In this document: positions 18,853-28,234 of the stretch, in pieces
How positions within the stretch are numbered: position 1 is the first letter of the stretch
How the letters are laid out: each line of letters begins with the position of its first letter
Origin: Photobacterium angustum
GTDB taxonomy: Bacteria > Pseudomonadota > Gammaproteobacteria > Enterobacterales > Vibrionaceae
NCBI RefSeq assembly: GCF_002954615.1
Contig: NZ_MSCJ01000003.1
Span: 1,116,001 to 1,180,000, forward strand
Direction of reading: 5' to 3'
DNA: 64,000 nt
Made by a program: the position numbers and the translations under genes
The notes under the pieces: generated by a model
Databases searched by the model: none
What the model saw: the letters and a program-made list of their open reading frames with translations, nothing else
Told to the model about the DNA's origin: nothing

Positions 18853-19686
18853 ATGTTAAATGCAATCATTCAGCTCATTACTTCTGTTCCTAAATTAATA
18901 CTTATCGCACTTTCTTTCGCGATTCTTTCAGGCTGTGCGTCGAAGGAACTTCTACTAGCTCAACCATCTTTGGTTGAACAGCAAACTTCAAAATTATTAC
19001 CACAACGCCCAAATAAAACAGACTTATATTTTGTAGGTTTTGCGGCAGACTCTAGTCAGAACGTATTTAGTAAAGAAGTTAAATATGCACAACAGTTATT
19101 TGATAACAAATTTGATACCAAAGGACGCTCTGTTACATTGATTAATCACTCATCAACTATCAATGAAGCTCCGATGGCTACACTATCGAATCTTGATAAT
19201 GTATTAAAAAATATTGGTAACACTATCGAGAAAAATGAAGATATTGTTTTTCTTTTTCTGACTGGACATGGTTCTTTTGAAAAAGGCTTACACTCTAAAT
19301 TTTGGCCGCATCACAAAGAGTTAATAAAACCCAAAGATCTTAAAAAATCCCTCGTTGAGTCAAAAATAAAGTGGAAAGTTGTCGTGGTTTCATCGTGTTT
19401 CTCAGGACAATTCGCTAATGAAATTGCAGATTTACATACTTTAGTTATTACAGCGAGTAATCCAAACCAACCATCATTTGGTTGTACAAACACCTCTGAA
19501 TTTACTTATTTTGGTGAAGCTTTCTTTAAAGAACAGCTTGCACAAAATGCTTCATTTATAATGGCCTTCATCGCGGCAAAAGCCAGAATCACAGTTAAAG
19601 AAAATAAAATGGGATTCGAGAATTCACAACCAATGATGATTACGTCAAAACCTATTATCGATAAGTTAAAAGAAATATCTCAATAA
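18853..19686 (+). CDS. C13 (legumain-like) cysteine peptidase family lipoprotein
   Basis: 277 residues with a lipoprotein signal (lipobox LSGC, Cys28) and a caspase-fold peptidase domain. The predicted catalytic dyad is His139 in FLFLTGHGS and Cys182 in VVVSSCFSGQF, spaced as in clan CD peptidases of family C13. A third conserved stretch is LVITASNPNQPSFGC. It should be anchored in the envelope. Bacterial C13 lipoproteins have no well-established substrate. It stands alone between two terminators. Whether it is proteolytically active is inferred from the dyad only. Confidence 0.83.
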   Translation: MLNAIIQLITSVPKLILIALSFAILSGCASKELLLAQPSLVEQQTSKLLPQRPNKTDLYFVGFAADSSQNVFSKEVKYAQQLFDNKFDTKGRSVTLINHSSTINEAPMATLSNLDNVLKNIGNTIEKNEDIVFLFLTGHGSFEKGLHSKFWPHHKELIKPKDLKKSLVESKIKWKVVVVSSCFSGQFANEIADLHTLVITASNPNQPSFGCTNTSEFTYFGEAFFKEQLAQNASFIMAFIAAKARITVKENKMGFENSQPMMITSKPIIDKLKEISQ

Positions 19687-19730
19687 TATTATTATTTCAG
19701 ACTATGTCGTTCTCTGAAGTAACAAACAAC

Positions 19731-19757
19731 AAAGCGGAGCCTTTTGCTCCGCTTTTT
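19731..19757 (+). terminator. Intrinsic terminator after the C13 lipoprotein
   Basis: AAAGCGGAGC (19731-19740) pairs with GCTCCGCTTT (19746-19755), followed by T residues. An almost identical stem recurs at 28192-28215. Confidence 0.88.
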
Positions 19758-19821
19758 ATTAATACATCCGTTATGAATTAGATTTTCATTTTCTCAACAA
19801 CGGCTCAATAACGATTTAGTA

Positions 19822-21276
19822 TTAACTTAAATCGACATTTTTCGTACCAAAGAACCATGTTGCTACAAAACCTACAATATAAGCGATCAGCAAACCAATG
19901 GTGAATATTGCCATTCCAGCAAAGATACCAGAACTTGAGGTCATTAGAGGTAAAGCAACAATACCAGATGGACCAAATACTGTGTTTAAACCAATCGGTA
20001 ATCCCAGGTACGCTACTAACCCAATAAAGAAACCACCAGCAGAGCCCCCCACACATGCAGTAACAAAAGGTTTAACCCGTGGTAATGTCACACCATAGAT
20101 AAGCGGCTCGCCGATACCTAATAATCCAGGAATGAGCGCCCCTTTGACCTGCACACGTAACAAAGATTCTTTTTTCGCTTTAGCATATAAAGCCAGTGCT
20201 GCACCTACTTGCCCTGCTCCCGCCATGGCTAAAATCGGGAAAAGTGAGTTAAACCCTTGTGCGTCCATAAGTGCAAAATAAACAGGAACAAAACCTTGGT
20301 GGATACCAAACATTACTGAAATTAAGAATAAACCTGCTAAGATCGCACTGCCGAATGGATTACCATTTAAGTTAATAAATAACCATGACATGCCTTTAAA
20401 TAGCTCACCACCAATTGGCATGATAATCACAAAGGTCACTGCCCCCATAATCAACAAGGTGATCATAGAAGTTAAAATCATATCTAAATTATCTGGAATA
20501 AATTGGCGGACTTTTTTCTCAACGCCAGCACCAATAATGGCAGCAATCAGAACCCCTATAATATTGCCTCGTGGATCTATACCATTGCCGAAAAAGTCGT
20601 TCATTCCAGAGAAAATGCCAGACGTTGCATCTGGGTTGTAGCCGAGTACGAACAGTGAAGCCAAAATTGCACCGTTAACCCCCGAACCGCCAAACGCTTG
20701 TTGCGCGTTGTAACCAATAAGAATACTGAGGAAACTGAATAAGCCTTTACTAAAGACTTTCATATAAGCGATTAAATCAAGTAAATGTGCACTAGGTGAT
20801 GGCTGACCAGTCACAAATAATTGTTCTAGTAAGGTAGCTATACCTAATAATAACCCTGCGGCAATGAAACCGGGAATTAAAGGCGTAAATATGGTTGCAA
20901 ACTTGCTCAAAAAGCGTTGTGCAGCACTTGTTTGTTTTTTCTTTAATTGCTGTTTATGTGCAGAAGCCACATCTTTCAGATCAGTATTATTCTTAGGTAC
21001 TTCAGTTTCATCTACCTGATCATTATCAAGCATGTTATTCATCATTTCAGCTGCAGTCTGTGCTTTACCTGGGCCTAAAACGATCTGAAGTTGATCATCG
21101 CTTTCTACTAATCCCATCACGCCTGTAATGCGCTTAATTGAATCTCGATCCGCTAAACTGTCATCTTTTAAAGTAAGGCGTAATCGCGTCATACAATTAC
21201 CGCATTTGATAACGTTCGCTTTACCACCAATTGCAGTGATTATTTCTTGTATCATTGACGCTGTTATTTTGGCCAT
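19822..21276 (-). CDS. murP: N-acetylmuramic acid PTS permease, EIIBC
   Basis: Imports N-acetylmuramic acid and phosphorylates it to MurNAc-6-phosphate. 484 residues: an EIIB domain (1-90) with the phosphorylated cysteine in GNCMTRLRL (Cys28), a charged linker (95-125), and an EIIC membrane domain (130-480) with [15 protein letters not shown] and the sugar-binding [14 protein letters not shown]. There is no EIIA domain, so EIIA-Glc must supply phosphate, as in E. coli MurP. It follows murQ by 31 bases on the same strand. Confidence 0.93.
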   Translation of the reverse strand: MAKITASMIQEIITAIGGKANVIKCGNCMTRLRLTLKDDSLADRDSIKRITGVMGLVESDDQLQIVLGPGKAQTAAEMMNNMLDNDQVDETEVPKNNTDLKDVASAHKQQLKKKQTSAAQRFLSKFATIFTPLIPGFIAAGLLLGIATLLEQLFVTGQPSPSAHLLDLIAYMKVFSKGLFSFLSILIGYNAQQAFGGSGVNGAILASLFVLGYNPDATSGIFSGMNDFFGNGIDPRGNIIGVLIAAIIGAGVEKKVRQFIPDNLDMILTSMITLLIMGAVTFVIIMPIGGELFKGMSWLFINLNGNPFGSAILAGLFLISVMFGIHQGFVPVYFALMDAQGFNSLFPILAMAGAGQVGAALALYAKAKKESLLRVQVKGALIPGLLGIGEPLIYGVTLPRVKPFVTACVGGSAGGFFIGLVAYLGLPIGLNTVFGPSGIVALPLMTSSSGIFAGMAIFTIGLLIAYIVGFVATWFFGTKNVDLS

Positions 21277-21307
21277 CTTATGCTCCTTAATAAAACCTAT
21301 TGTTTGA

Positions 21308-22216
21308 TCATTCTTGGTCTAAAAGTGCATGACGAATAAAGCCATTATGTTTACCGAGTTTTGCTGCCGCCAACTCAGCATCAATATTAAGTAAAATCAT
21401 AAGGATTGCGGTTTTACAATGGTTATTACACTGCGCCAATGCCTCTGCAGCTTTTGATTCACTACACCCTGTAGCTTCTACCACAATATTATGTTGACGT
21501 TGAATAAGTTTTGCATTGGTCGCTTCAACATCGACCATCAAATTACCAAAGACTTTCCCAGTTCGGATCATTGCCCCTGTGGTTAACATATTTAGTACTA
21601 GTTTCTGCGCTGTACCGGCCTTCATTCTTGAAGAGCCCGTTACCACTTCAGGTCCAACAACAGCTGTTAATGAAATATCTGCGATCTGCGTCATTGCACT
21701 ATTCGCATTGCAACTTAATGTAGCAACGGTTGCACCGATACTTTTTGCGTAATTCATTGCACCTAAGACATACGGCGTACGTCCGCTTGCAGCAATACCA
21801 ACAAGCACATCTTTTTCATTAAAACCAACCTGTTGTAAGTCACTAGCTCCTAATTCAACATTATCTTCTGCATTTTCAACTGCCTTTAAAATCGCTGTAT
21901 GTCCACCAGCAATTAAACCAACCACCAAGTCGGGATTAGAGCCATATGTAGGAGGACATTCACTGGCATCTAAAATACCTAATCGACCAGACGTACCTGC
22001 ACCGGTATAAATCAAACGTCCACCAGATTGGAAAGCATTAGCGATAAGATCAACAACCTTGGCAATTTCAGGAATAATGGCTTCTACTGCAAGTGCCACT
22101 TTCTTGTCTTCTTGATTGATAACTTTCAACATCTCAACCGTTGATAGCATATCGATATTTTCACTATCTTTATTTCGGCTTTCTGTCACTAAGGTTGTTA
22201 AGTCAATTTTCATCAT
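21308..22216 (-). CDS. murQ: N-acetylmuramic acid 6-phosphate etherase
   Basis: Cytosolic SIS-domain lyase that removes D-lactate from MurNAc-6-phosphate to give GlcNAc-6-phosphate, feeding cell-wall sugar into the Nag pathway. 302 residues with the family stretches [20 protein letters not shown] (67-86), [14 protein letters not shown] and [20 protein letters not shown]. First gene of the murQP operon; the divergent murR starts 250 bases away. Confidence 0.96.
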   Translation of the reverse strand: MMKIDLTTLVTESRNKDSENIDMLSTVEMLKVINQEDKKVALAVEAIIPEIAKVVDLIANAFQSGGRLIYTGAGTSGRLGILDASECPPTYGSNPDLVVGLIAGGHTAILKAVENAEDNVELGASDLQQVGFNEKDVLVGIAASGRTPYVLGAMNYAKSIGATVATLSCNANSAMTQIADISLTAVVGPEVVTGSSRMKAGTAQKLVLNMLTTGAMIRTGKVFGNLMVDVEATNAKLIQRQHNIVVEATGCSESKAAEALAQCNNHCKTAILMILLNIDAELAAAKLGKHNGFIRHALLDQE

Positions 22217-22413
22217 CAGCTCTCTTCACTTGGAGATTAGGTTTGAGAGGCATCATATAGAATAAAAAATTCGATTAAGTGACAATAATCACAACTAAAA
22301 TTATTCATTTCATGCCAAAATTAAAGAATAAAAATAATCAACCTTACAAAGCAGAACACATTGAAACAATAATTATTTATTATTTTTCAAAACCTTAATA
22401 ACCACACATGTAA

Positions 22414-22451
22414 TGAGAATAATTTCTCAACTCATTGAATAATTAATTCAA
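22414..22451. promoter_or_regulatory. Two dyads upstream of murR, candidate MurR operators
   Basis: TGAGAA-TAAT-TTCTCA (22414-22429) and TTGAAT-AATTA-ATTCAA (22435-22451) are perfect six-base inverted repeats lying 16-53 bases before the murR start. Their position fits autoregulation and control of the divergent murQP promoter. The first also has partial Fur-box character. Confidence 0.45.
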
Positions 22452-22466
22452 GAAAATTAGGTCTAT

Positions 22467-23318
22467 ATGAGTATTTTAGAGCGAATGCAAAACCAAAGAA
22501 GTAGCTTGTCGAGTAATGGAGTGAAGATATTAGACTTTATTCTTAAAGATCCAGCTTCGTTAAGCAACTATGTCAGCCAAGATTTAGCGGTGAAAGTTGG
22601 CGTTTCTCAATCTGGCGTGATCAAATTTGCTCAACGACTTGGCTTTAAAGGGTTTACCGCTTTAAAACTTGCCATTATCGAAGATCTTGCTCATAAGAAT
22701 GCAATCCTAGAACCCAAAAGACCTATTCATAACAAGATCCATAGCGATGATTCTTCAATAACGATTGCACAAAAGTTAATACAAGAGAAAACACACGCTA
22801 TGATTGCGACAACCAACGCTATCAACTTTTCAGAATTTGAAACTATCGTAAAGCGGCTAAATCAAGCGGATCGTATTCAAATTGTAGGTATTGGGGGTTC
22901 AGCATTAACCGCCAAAGATCTCACCTTTAAGCTGTTAAAATTAGGTATTACTGCACTCACTGAACAAGATACACATGTGCAAATCGCAACAGCGAATACA
23001 TTAACGAAAAACGACATACTCATCGCAATTTCATTTTCAGGAAAACGGCGCGAGATAATAATGGCAGCACAATCAGCTTACGACAAAGGCGCGACAGTCA
23101 TTGCGTTAACAAATATAAAAAAGAGCCCCTTACGGCAATTAGCCCACTATACGATTGACACTATTGCCGATGAAAAACAATTTCGAAGCTCTTCAATTTC
23201 TTCGCGAACTGCACAGAATGTTATCACTGATCTACTCTTCATGGCCTTATTACAGCTTAAAAGCGATGATGCAAAACTACTTTTAAGTGATATATCATCA
23301 GTCATTGATAGAATTTAA
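22467..23318 (+). CDS. murR: MurR/RpiR family transcriptional regulator
   Basis: 283 residues: an N-terminal RpiR-type helix-turn-helix (about 1-77, LAVKVGVSQSGVIKFAQRLG) and a C-terminal SIS sugar-phosphate domain (about 125-260, IQIVGIGGSALTAKDLTFKL). MurR represses MurNAc catabolism and is relieved by MurNAc-6-phosphate in E. coli; divergence from murQP supports the same role here. Two dyads lie in its upstream region. The symbol is given from family and context. Confidence 0.9.
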   Translation: MSILERMQNQRSSLSSNGVKILDFILKDPASLSNYVSQDLAVKVGVSQSGVIKFAQRLGFKGFTALKLAIIEDLAHKNAILEPKRPIHNKIHSDDSSITIAQKLIQEKTHAMIATTNAINFSEFETIVKRLNQADRIQIVGIGGSALTAKDLTFKLLKLGITALTEQDTHVQIATANTLTKNDILIAISFSGKRREIIMAAQSAYDKGATVIALTNIKKSPLRQLAHYTIDTIADEKQFRSSSISSRTAQNVITDLLFMALLQLKSDDAKLLLSDISSVIDRI

Positions 23319-23385
23319 CTTAATAATTACTAATACAACATTCTGCAAATGTATTTTAATGTCAGACCGTGTCATTAAAGTGAGC

Positions 23386-23901
23386 TTATAATGTAGAAAG
23401 GTAAACACAAACCTCACGCTCTTTTCCTTGCATGTGGTTTATCTGATTACCTTTATAGGTGACGCCAAGCTTGTTGATAACCGATCTTGAACGTGCGTTA
23501 TCAGCTAAATGGGTTACTTGTAACTGTGTTAAGCCACGATGCTCTTTCATGTACGAAACTAATAAACTTGACGCTTCAGTCGCATAACCATTCCCCCAAA
23601 AAGGAACACCCAGCCAGTACCCTAGCACACCTACGCCATTTTCTATTTTCGGGAAACTAACCGTACCAATGACTTCCATTGTTTGTTTTAAAACGATGGC
23701 GTAAACAATACCTGTACAGCTTAAGAACATGTTGCTATGCCGCTGAATCCAAGTGTGTGCATCCGACACACTGTATGGATAAGGTATATTTGCTGTCATG
23801 TCAGAAATTCTTTGATCACTTAGCAAGTTAGCTACTCGTTCAGCATCTGTTAGCGTAAATGGTCTCAGAATTAAGCGTTGGCTTTCTATCGTTTGCTGCA
23901 T
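23386..23901 (-). CDS. GNAT acetyltransferase, RimJ/RimL type
   Basis: About 171 residues in the Acetyltransf_3 group, which transfers acetyl from acetyl-CoA to protein N-termini or small amines. Visible family stretches are ESQRLILRPFTLTDAERVA near the N-terminus, GYWLGVPFWGNGYATEA (acetyl-CoA loop) and DNARSRSVINKLG. The frame is open to an ATG at 23922, but only the ATG at 23901 has a ribosome site (GGAG 9 bases upstream). Substrate unknown. Convergent with murR. Confidence 0.85.
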   Translation of the reverse strand: MQQTIESQRLILRPFTLTDAERVANLLSDQRISDMTANIPYPYSVSDAHTWIQRHSNMFLSCTGIVYAIVLKQTMEVIGTVSFPKIENGVGVLGYWLGVPFWGNGYATEASSLLVSYMKEHRGLTQLQVTHLADNARSRSVINKLGVTYKGNQINHMQGKEREVCVYLSTL

Positions 23902-24060
23902 CACATTAGGCTCCGTTTCCATAATGATGAAATATATGGCTTAAGTGTAAATAATATTCAGCTCCCCCTTGACCTCAACTTAACTTGAGGGTGCAAAGTC
24001 GCTTTAACAAATGAATGTATTGAAGCATTCCCTCAGCAAGAACAAGTTTAGAGATCCAAT

Positions 24061-24864
24061 ATGAATAAAGAAATGCTATCAGCTTATTTAGAAAAAATCG
24101 GTTTTCAAGGAAACACATCCCCTGATTTAACGACTCTATTCGCTCTGCATCAAAGTCAACATAGCAGTATCCCTTTTGAAAATCTTGATATCGTCAATGG
24201 TCGTACTGTCGAACTTGATGAAGATAAAATCTTTAATAAGCTCGTTTATTCGAATAGAGGCGGATATTGCTTTGAATTAAATAGCTTAATGAATCGCGTA
24301 CTTAAAACGCTTCAATTTAATGTTGAGAAAAAGTTAGGTAGAGTCCACTTAACTGAAAATCCATCAGGTCGCGGGCATTTAGTCAATATTGTGACTTTCA
24401 ATGAACAACAATGGCTCGTTGATACTGGTTTTGGTTCAAATACCCCCAGAGCACCACTACCAATTAAGTTTAATCAAGTGCTAAAAGTAGAGGAACAAAC
24501 CTTTAGATTTATCGAAGATGCGTTCTTTGGAATGATGTTGCAATGTAAAGTTCAAGAGCAATGGATAAACCAATATAGCTTAGACATGAGCTATGTCTGT
24601 GATGGCGACATTGAATATGCCAATCATTATGCATCCACTCATAGCAACTCACGATTTACAACTCAAGTAGTTGCAGTAGCAAGAACAGAGCATGGCAATA
24701 ATATTCTCTTAAATAATCGTTTGAAGTTAACTCATGCCGATGCCGTTACAGAAACTTTTATCAATGATGTCGCGTCTTTTCATCAAATATTAAAACAGCA
24801 CTTTGGTATCGATAATCCAGTGCAATTAGAAAAATTCGAACAATACTTAATCATTGATAAGTAA
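24061..24864 (+). CDS. Arylamine N-acetyltransferase
   Basis: Cytosolic enzyme that acetylates arylamines and hydrazines with acetyl-CoA. 267 residues, family length. The cysteine-protease-like triad is complete: Cys70 in NRGGYCFELN, His106 in GRGHLVNIV and Asp121 in WLVDTGFGS; IPFENLDI near residue 37 is also a NAT hallmark. Single gene; convergent with the typA-like gene, whose terminator lies between them. Confidence 0.95.
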   Translation: MNKEMLSAYLEKIGFQGNTSPDLTTLFALHQSQHSSIPFENLDIVNGRTVELDEDKIFNKLVYSNRGGYCFELNSLMNRVLKTLQFNVEKKLGRVHLTENPSGRGHLVNIVTFNEQQWLVDTGFGSNTPRAPLPIKFNQVLKVEEQTFRFIEDAFFGMMLQCKVQEQWINQYSLDMSYVCDGDIEYANHYASTHSNSRFTTQVVAVARTEHGNNILLNNRLKLTHADAVTETFINDVASFHQILKQHFGIDNPVQLEKFEQYLIIDK

Positions 24865-24934
24865 AAACTAATAGCCTAACAAGCAATGAATTATCTCTAC
24901 AATTAAATAGATTATTGCTATAAATGTTAGACAC

Positions 24935-24962
24935 AAAAAAGCCCAGCAATACTTGCTGGGCT
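24935..24962 (-). terminator. Intrinsic terminator of the typA-like gene
   Basis: AAGCCCAGCAA (24939-24949) pairs with TTGCTGGGCTT (24952-24962), with a T run on the minus strand only. It therefore serves the leftward gene. Confidence 0.85.
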
Positions 24963-25028
24963 TAAAGTGGAATTACGTTTAAAACATGCGCTTATGCACA
25001 ATAACGTTTAAACCTATTTTGTTGAAAA

Positions 25029-26825
25029 CTAATAGCTGTACATCGCTTTTCTAAGACGAATAGCTTTTGGCGTTACCTCAATCAGTTCATCACTATTAAT
25101 CCACGTTAGCGCTTGCTCTAAACTGAAATTCATAATGGCTTTCATGGCATAATTTTTATCTGCCACTGTTCTCCACATACGAACGAGGTTCTTGCCTTGG
25201 CGGCAGTTCACCCATAAATCGGTGTCATTAGACGCAGCTCCAATAATTTGCCCTTGATAAACCTGATCACCATGGTTAATCATCAATCTTCCTCGCTCTT
25301 GCAACGAAGATAAAGAGTATATTAAAGCTTTACCAATACCGTTTGAGACCAATACACCTTCACGCCTACAACCGATATCTCCCACGATTTTTTTACCGTA
25401 GCCAACATCTTCCTTATGAATGCTTGCTGAACCTTCAGTCAAACTTAGTAAAGTATGTCTAATACCTAACAATCCACGTTTAGGGCCTAAGAATAATAAT
25501 CGCTGATGACTATTATCCAATGGCTGACTATGCTCGAATTGTGCTTTACGGTAAGCCATCTCTTCAATAACCTTGCCCATAAATTCATTGGCACAATCAA
25601 CGTAACATTTCTCGTAAGGCTCTTGCGTCTTACCTGCATCGGATTTCATCAAGATCGTCGGACGAGATACAGAAAACTCGTACCCTTCTCGACGCATACT
25701 CTCAATTAATACCCCAAGGTGTAATTCACCACGACCTGAAACTTCATATACTCCAGCCTCTTCTGCCTCAGTAACATGCAGAGAAACATTGTGTGAAGCT
25801 TCGAGATATAAGCGTTCCGCTAATTCTCGAGATTGTAATACCTTACCTTCTTGTCCTGAAAAAGGAGAATCATTCACGCTAAATTTCACAGAAACAGTCG
25901 GCGTATCAATTTCTAGTGCTTCAAGCTCAACATGATTGCCACGTGAAGTAACAATATCTGAAATCGCAATATCAGATATCCCTGTTAAGGCAATAATATC
26001 GCCAGCCACACCGTAATCAACGGCAACACGACTTAATCCTTGTTGATGATAGACTTCCTTGATCTGACAGAAACGTGCATCTTCATCAGGCGCATTAACC
26101 GCAACTTTCTGACCTCGATGAAAGGATCCTGATATAACACGCCCTATCCCAATCAAACCAAGATATTCCGAGTAATCAAGTTGATGAATTTGAATAACAG
26201 GTTCTTGTTCAACGGTTACCGTTGGTGAAGCTACATTATCAACTAACATGTCTAACAATGGCGCCATGCCATTTTCAGTATCAGCCACACCAAAGGCGTC
26301 ATAGGCAAATGCTTCTTTCGCTGAACATGATACTGCTGGAAAATCGAGCTGCTCGCAATCAGCACCTAGCGTTACAAACAAATCATAAAGTTGATCAATT
26401 GCCTTTTCTGGCTGTGCCTCTGGACGATCGACTTTATTCACTGCAACCAATAGTTTCAAACCTTTATTTATCGCTTTTTGAGCAACAAATCGTGTTTGTG
26501 GCATCGGTCCTTCAACTGCGTCAACAATAACAAGTACCGCATTTGCCATATCTATAACACGTTCAACTTCGCCACCGAAATCAGCATGTCCAGGTGTATC
26601 GATAATATTTATTCTTACCCCTTTCCAGTCAATAGCCGTCACTTTAGATAATATAGTGATGCCTCTTTCTTGCTCTTGGGCATTACAGTCCATCACTAAT
26701 CGTTGTGTGCTTTCTCTACGTGTTAATGCATCAGCTTGTCTTAATAGTTGATCTACAAGTGACGTTTTGCCGTGATCAACATGAGCAACAATCGCAATAT
26801 TACGAATGTCTTTAGTATTTAACAT
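25029..26825 (-). CDS. typA: TypA/BipA-like translational GTPase, divergent
   Basis: Ribosome-associated GTPase of the elongation-factor superfamily. 598 residues from the ATG at 26825, which has GGGGAT upstream; an ATG 51 bases earlier lacks one. G1 [11 protein letters not shown]2 ERGITI, G3 [15 protein letters not shown] and G4 NKVDRP are intact, and [20 protein letters not shown] is characteristic of TypA. The C-terminal third departs clearly from E. coli TypA ([16 protein letters not shown] where TypA has PSRGLIGFR) and the basic tail is short. Vibrionaceae TypA is normally very close to the E. coli protein, so this may be a second, specialised paralogue. Confidence 0.88.
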   Translation of the reverse strand: MLNTKDIRNIAIVAHVDHGKTSLVDQLLRQADALTRRESTQRLVMDCNAQEQERGITILSKVTAIDWKGVRINIIDTPGHADFGGEVERVIDMANAVLVIVDAVEGPMPQTRFVAQKAINKGLKLLVAVNKVDRPEAQPEKAIDQLYDLFVTLGADCEQLDFPAVSCSAKEAFAYDAFGVADTENGMAPLLDMLVDNVASPTVTVEQEPVIQIHQLDYSEYLGLIGIGRVISGSFHRGQKVAVNAPDEDARFCQIKEVYHQQGLSRVAVDYGVAGDIIALTGISDIAISDIVTSRGNHVELEALEIDTPTVSVKFSVNDSPFSGQEGKVLQSRELAERLYLEASHNVSLHVTEAEEAGVYEVSGRGELHLGVLIESMRREGYEFSVSRPTILMKSDAGKTQEPYEKCYVDCANEFMGKVIEEMAYRKAQFEHSQPLDNSHQRLLFLGPKRGLLGIRHTLLSLTEGSASIHKEDVGYGKKIVGDIGCRREGVLVSNGIGKALIYSLSSLQERGRLMINHGDQVYQGQIIGAASNDTDLWVNCRQGKNLVRMWRTVADKNYAMKAIMNFSLEQALTWINSDELIEVTPKAIRLRKAMYSY

Positions 26826-27177
26826 TTTGTTATCCCCATATCGATGTGATGGCAACATCTTACATGGGTTCAACAAGCACCTAATAACGACATTTAGACT
26901 ATAAGTATCAATTTAAGGACATTTATTAAATTAACTATTGGGGGTAATGGGTTATATTTTTTATGTGTAATCCACAGAGACTTTGCAACGACAGTAAAAT
27001 TTATTCCCCGTATACATTCAATAAAGCTTCATTCGACTTTGGCTAAAACATGATTTTCAAATTTTCAACGCTATTCAGCATTCCATATCACTGCACACCT
27101 TAAAACTGTTGACACCTGTAATTTCAAAGGTGTATTTTAAATACAACTTTATTGATCTGGATTAAGGAAATATTAAA
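26826..27177. other. Divergent promoter region, typA-like and dehydrogenase genes
   Basis: No coding frame supported. It holds the leftward promoter of the GTPase gene and the rightward promoter of the dehydrogenase (27109-27138). Confidence 0.5.
27109..27138 (+). promoter_or_regulatory. Promoter of the SDR gene with an internal dyad
   Basis: TTGACA (27109-27114) and TATTTT (27133-27138) are 18 bases apart, like a sigma-70 promoter. Between and over them sits the dyad ACACCT (27112-27117) and AGGTGT (27128-27133). Another ACACCT lies at 27095. A dyad inside the spacer is typical of MerR- or TetR-type control. Confidence 0.45.
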
Positions 27178-28017
27178 ATGAATAAGAAAACGGTATTTAT
27201 TACAGGTTCAAATTCAGGTATGGGCTTATCTACAGCAAAACTTTTTGCGGCAAAAGGATATAAAGTTTACGGAGGAGTTCGTAATGCTGAAACTGGAGAG
27301 GCATTAAAAAATAATTTTACTGCTAATGACCTAACTATTACGCCGGTTATCTGTGATGTAACAAATACTAATAGTGTCAATTCGGCTATTGAATCTATTG
27401 TCAAAGATAGCGGTAAAATTGATATTCTCATTAATAATGCAGGTTATGGCCTCGTTTCTAGTGTTGAAGAAGGGACTGATGAAGAACTCATACTCCAATA
27501 CAATGTAAACGTATTTGGTGTGTTCAGAACTTGTCGCGCAGTAATTCCATTTATGCGTGAAGCCGAAAGCGGTATGATCATTAACGTTGGCTCGTTCTTA
27601 GGTAAGATGGGGCTTCCACTGTTAACTCATTACAACTCAAGCAAGTATGCGGTTGAGGGCATTACTGATTCGTTACGCTATGAACTAAGTCCATTTGGTA
27701 TTAAGGTTCATACTATCGCGCCAGGCCTATTCAAAACTGGGTTTGTAAAAAATGGGCTTAAAGCGAACACTAAAACAACAAGTGAAGATACGCCTTATGC
27801 CGCTCAAGCGAACAACCTTCTCCCTCAAGTTGTAGATATGATAAACAATGGACCTTCACCTGATTTAGTCGCTGATGCCATACTTTCAGTGGCCGAAGGT
27901 AAAATTACAGATGCACGAGTTCCTGTTGGAGAAGATTCTGTTTACTTCAGTGATACATTGAATAAGCAAAACCAAGAAGAATTTGAAACCACAGTTAAAA
28001 ACGCACTTTCACTATAA
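27178..28017 (+). CDS. Short-chain dehydrogenase/reductase
   Basis: NAD(P)-dependent oxidoreductase of the classical SDR family. 279 residues: cofactor loop TGSNSGMGLSTAK (9-21), NNAGYG near 91-96, catalytic Ser in NVGSFLGKMG and the YNSSKYAVEG motif with Tyr and Lys. The length is slightly above the 250 of minimal SDRs because of a C-terminal extension. TAAGGA upstream supports the start. Substrate unknown. Confidence 0.92.
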   Translation: MNKKTVFITGSNSGMGLSTAKLFAAKGYKVYGGVRNAETGEALKNNFTANDLTITPVICDVTNTNSVNSAIESIVKDSGKIDILINNAGYGLVSSVEEGTDEELILQYNVNVFGVFRTCRAVIPFMREAESGMIINVGSFLGKMGLPLLTHYNSSKYAVEGITDSLRYELSPFGIKVHTIAPGLFKTGFVKNGLKANTKTTSEDTPYAAQANNLLPQVVDMINNGPSPDLVADAILSVAEGKITDARVPVGEDSVYFSDTLNKQNQEEFETTVKNALSL

Positions 28018-28189
28018 CGAATTCAACACAGTAGCCTATTTTATTACCAAGTCGTTCTACTGATTTATTCAGAGCAACTTAGATTTATTTAATAATCAAC
28101 CTGATAAGCTGAAATGATAATTGATTTACGGGAACTTAAAGATAAAAATTGAGTTCTTTTAAAATCCGAATCATCAATCAGAAACTATA

Positions 28190-28215
28190 AAAAAGCGGAG
28201 CCTAAGCTCCGCTTT
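28190..28215 (-). terminator. Intrinsic terminator between convergent genes
   Basis: AAAGCGGAGC (28192-28201) pairs with GCTCCGCTTT (28206-28215). The T run is best on the minus strand, serving the symporter gene, but the stem can work both ways. Confidence 0.85.
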
Positions 28216-28234
28216 ATCATTGCAATAATTTCTT

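Noticed and set aside
22413..22431. Fur box at the murR promoter
   Set aside because: Only about two thirds of positions fit the 19-base consensus and nothing in the operon concerns iron; kept only as a note to the MurR dyads.
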